A stretch of DNA of 22,307 nt from Tubiluchus corallicola (Eukaryota > Priapulida > Priapulimorpha > Priapulimorphida > Tubiluchidae): NCBI GenBank assembly GCA_030141605.1, contig JAQGDQ010001887.1, positions 1-22,307 on the forward strand, read 5' to 3'. The notes beneath the pieces were generated by a model. That model saw nothing but the letters and a program-made list of their open reading frames with translations. It made no database searches and was not told where the DNA came from. The position numbers were made by a program, and so were the translations under genes. Positions 20,494 to 22,307 of this stretch are shown piece by piece; position 1 is the stretch's first letter; the number at the start of each line of letters is the position of its first letter.

Positions 20494-21962
20494 TGCTTTG
20501 TCTTCTTTTGGCGGCGTTTAATGAAGCGCTTTTGGCTTTCCCAACAACAACGTTTTTTATGTTATTTAATTTTGCAACGCACAGTACAACTTTTTCATAT
20601 GAGGACATCTTTAAACCCTTTCTTTGTTTTTTTAACTAAAAAGTTCCATAATTGTTACAAATAATTACCACTTACGGGAGGAGTCGAGGAAATCAAGTAT
20701 ACCAAGGGGAACGACACGACGTAGGATTTTGTGAAAGGCTCCAGTGATCTGTACGAAGTCACTGAAAACCTTAAGTGCTTGCTGAATGCTAATGACAACA
20801 CACTAGAAATATTAGTGAGTCCTTGCTTTCCAGAGCCATTACCTGTTAAAATATTCATATCAATCCAACCACGACTGCCTGTACACAGCTTCACCGAGTT
20901 TTCTTTGTGAAAGCTAGCATACATTGTGCAGTGTTGTGGTTACCATGTTGACATACTATCATATATGTTTTGTGGATATTATAGTGCTGCAGGGTTCTGT
21001 ATACGTTCATTAAACAGAGTTATTGTAAGGTTACTGCACCATTATAATGGCGGACCTAAATATTGATTACTGCATTACTGCTTTTATGTTAGTATAGAAA
21101 CCCAACTTGTACTGTAACAAAAATATAATATTGCTTAAGTGCAATATTATACACGTATAAGATGATTTGCATGTAAGGTCGTTGTAAATATTGTCGCCAT
21201 ATTCCGTTTCATTGTGATCGTATGTCACGTACATGCAATGTCACCTTGTCAATGCTCACGCATACAATCATTGAATCAGTATTTATGTATCTTACAGACT
21301 ACAGATAATATCTAAACTCATTTCTACTAACTTGCATTTCTAGTTTTTTCAAACTTCGTTGAAAAAAGTTACATAAAATTATAACAGACCGGTCAACAAA
21401 GGAGACGAAGTAAATAGCAATGTGGGTTTCATATGCCATCTAGGTAACTGACATTAAACTTTCTTTTTTCTTGAATCACAACTAGTTTTAATTGGTTTTT
21501 AAATAGTTATGTAAATATGTGTGTTGCATTACGATTAACGTGATGTTTATGTATGTTGTAGGGTTCAATTGGTTTTAGATTATGTGTATTGGCTGTTATG
21601 TTGAAAAGTATGCTTTTATGTCTTTGTGTCGTTTGAATTTGTATTATGTATTTATATGCACTGCTGGTTGCTTGATATTATTCGTAATACGTGGATGAGT
21701 TTTATATTGAAATGTTTGTATTTGATGTCACTTTGTATTTTGTTTTTAACACTATTGCAAACATCAGTTGTTTTTTAACTTGTTTTGCATAATCATTTTA
21801 CTTGCATATATGATACCTGTGTATGTATAACAATGGCAATAAAGAATTTTATGTATAATTATATATATTTTATATTTCCATTTGCAAAGTTAAAACGTTT
21901 CTGTTAAAGCTATATTTCAGCGAAGAGATTCATATTGGTTTCTGTTCTGTGAATGTGCCTAG
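20494..21962. other. Unassigned AT-rich segment with LINE-like 3' end (right copy)
   Basis: Mirror of 346..1814. The AATAAA lies at 21838..21843 on the + strand, followed by AATTTTATGTATAATTATAT. The T- and G-rich 250 bases before it look like a 3' untranslated region on the + strand. No product can be named. Confidence 0.5.
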
Positions 21963-22307
21963 AACTTCTGTGTTTCTGCCTTGTGTGTTTTATTTGCTGT
22001 ACTTCTGTGTTTCTCCCTTGTGTGTTTTATTTGCTGTACTTCTGTGTTTTGTTTGCTGTACTTTTGTGTTTCTGCCTTGTGTGTTTTGTTTGCTGTACTT
22101 CTGTGTTTCTCCCTTGTGTGTTTTATTTGCTGTACTTCTGTGTTTTGTTTGCTGTACTTTTGTGTTTCTGCCTTGTGTGTTTTATTTGCTGTACTTCTGT
22201 GTTTTATTTGCTGTACTTCTGTGTTTCTTCCTTGTGTGTTTTATTTGCTGTACTTCTGTGTTTCTCCGTTGTGTGTTTTTTTGCTGTGCTTTTGTGTTTC
22301 TCCCTCG
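21963..22307 (-). repeat. Minisatellite, 37- and 22-base units (right copy)
   Basis: Mirror of 1..345. On the + strand the unit lengths run 37, 37, 22, 37, 37, 22, 37, 22, 37, 36 and then a partial unit at the window end. Units differ by single bases (CTGCC, CTCCC or CTTCC; ATTTGC or GTTTGC). Confidence 0.93.

Larger units (their letters stand above)
11963..22307 (-). repeat. Right arm of a giant inverted repeat
   Basis: Reverse complement of 1..10340, five bases longer because of one extra CTCAC unit in its pentamer array. The LINE reading frame at 11913..12101 crosses the boundary at 11962/11963 without a stop, so this arm is contiguous with the spacer in its native arrangement. The retrotransposon pieces I could orient (11963..12101, 16053..16205 and the AATAAA-bearing 3' ends) all point rightward here, giving one consistent polarity. 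Confidence 0.97.

Noticed and set aside
1-22307. Giant DNA transposon with 10-kb terminal inverted repeats
   Set aside because: No transposase is present, no target duplication is visible at the window ends, and the arms contain ordinary mixed repeats. The LINE spanning one boundary points to a duplication.

Overview
This window is almost entirely one giant inverted repeat. Bases 1..10340 are repeated in reverse complement as 11963..22307, around a unique spacer of 1,622 bases (10341..11962). Paired positions sum to 22308 in the outer 5.5 kb and to 22303 further in. The only length difference I found between arms of about 10.3 kb is one 5-base unit in a pentanucleotide microsatellite; next to it is one apparent one-base difference between units. 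Both arms run off the window inside the same minisatellite, so the true arm length is unknown.

The content is that of non-coding, repeat-rich DNA from an animal-like eukaryote. There are decayed non-LTR (LINE) retrotransposons, LINE-like 3' ends with AATAAA signals and pentameric tails, a MITE-like insertion with an apparent 8-base target duplication, GA/CT and pentamer microsatellites, a 36-base satellite with higher-order structure, and a 37/22-base minisatellite. I see no operons, tRNA or rRNA genes, and no convincing intact protein-coding gene. The species cannot be read from the sequence; an invertebrate is a guess.

Layout of the left arm (the right arm mirrors it): minisatellite 1..345; unassigned AT-rich DNA with an AATAAA-type LINE-like 3' end (reverse strand) and a strong hairpin, 346..1814; 36-base satellite 1815..3103; unassigned DNA with a CRE-type palindrome, small inverted repeats and a GC-richer block, 3104..5385; five-zone pentamer array 5386..5879; LINE 3' untranslated region and ORF2 C-terminus on the reverse strand, 5880..6250; unassigned DNA with an AT-only tract, 6251..8453; GA microsatellite 8454..8540 next to a second pentamer-tailed 3' end; unassigned DNA 8569..10201; and a truncated inverted piece of LINE coding sequence, 10202..10340.

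The spacer holds a MITE-like element carrying a short telomere-like motif, a polypyrimidine tract, and most of a dead LINE reverse transcriptase on the + strand. That LINE reads across 11962/11963 into the right arm without a break, while the left arm carries only its last 139 bases, inverted. The spacer plus right arm therefore looks like the original locus, and the left arm like a reverse-complement copy joined at 10340/10341.

The main open question is what the palindrome is. It could be a very young or gene-converted genomic palindrome (sex-chromosome palindrome, fold-back amplification) or a fold-back chimera made during library preparation or assembly. The near-absence of differences, even in fast-mutating microsatellites, fits a very recent copy or an artefact best, and reads crossing 10340/10341 would decide it.
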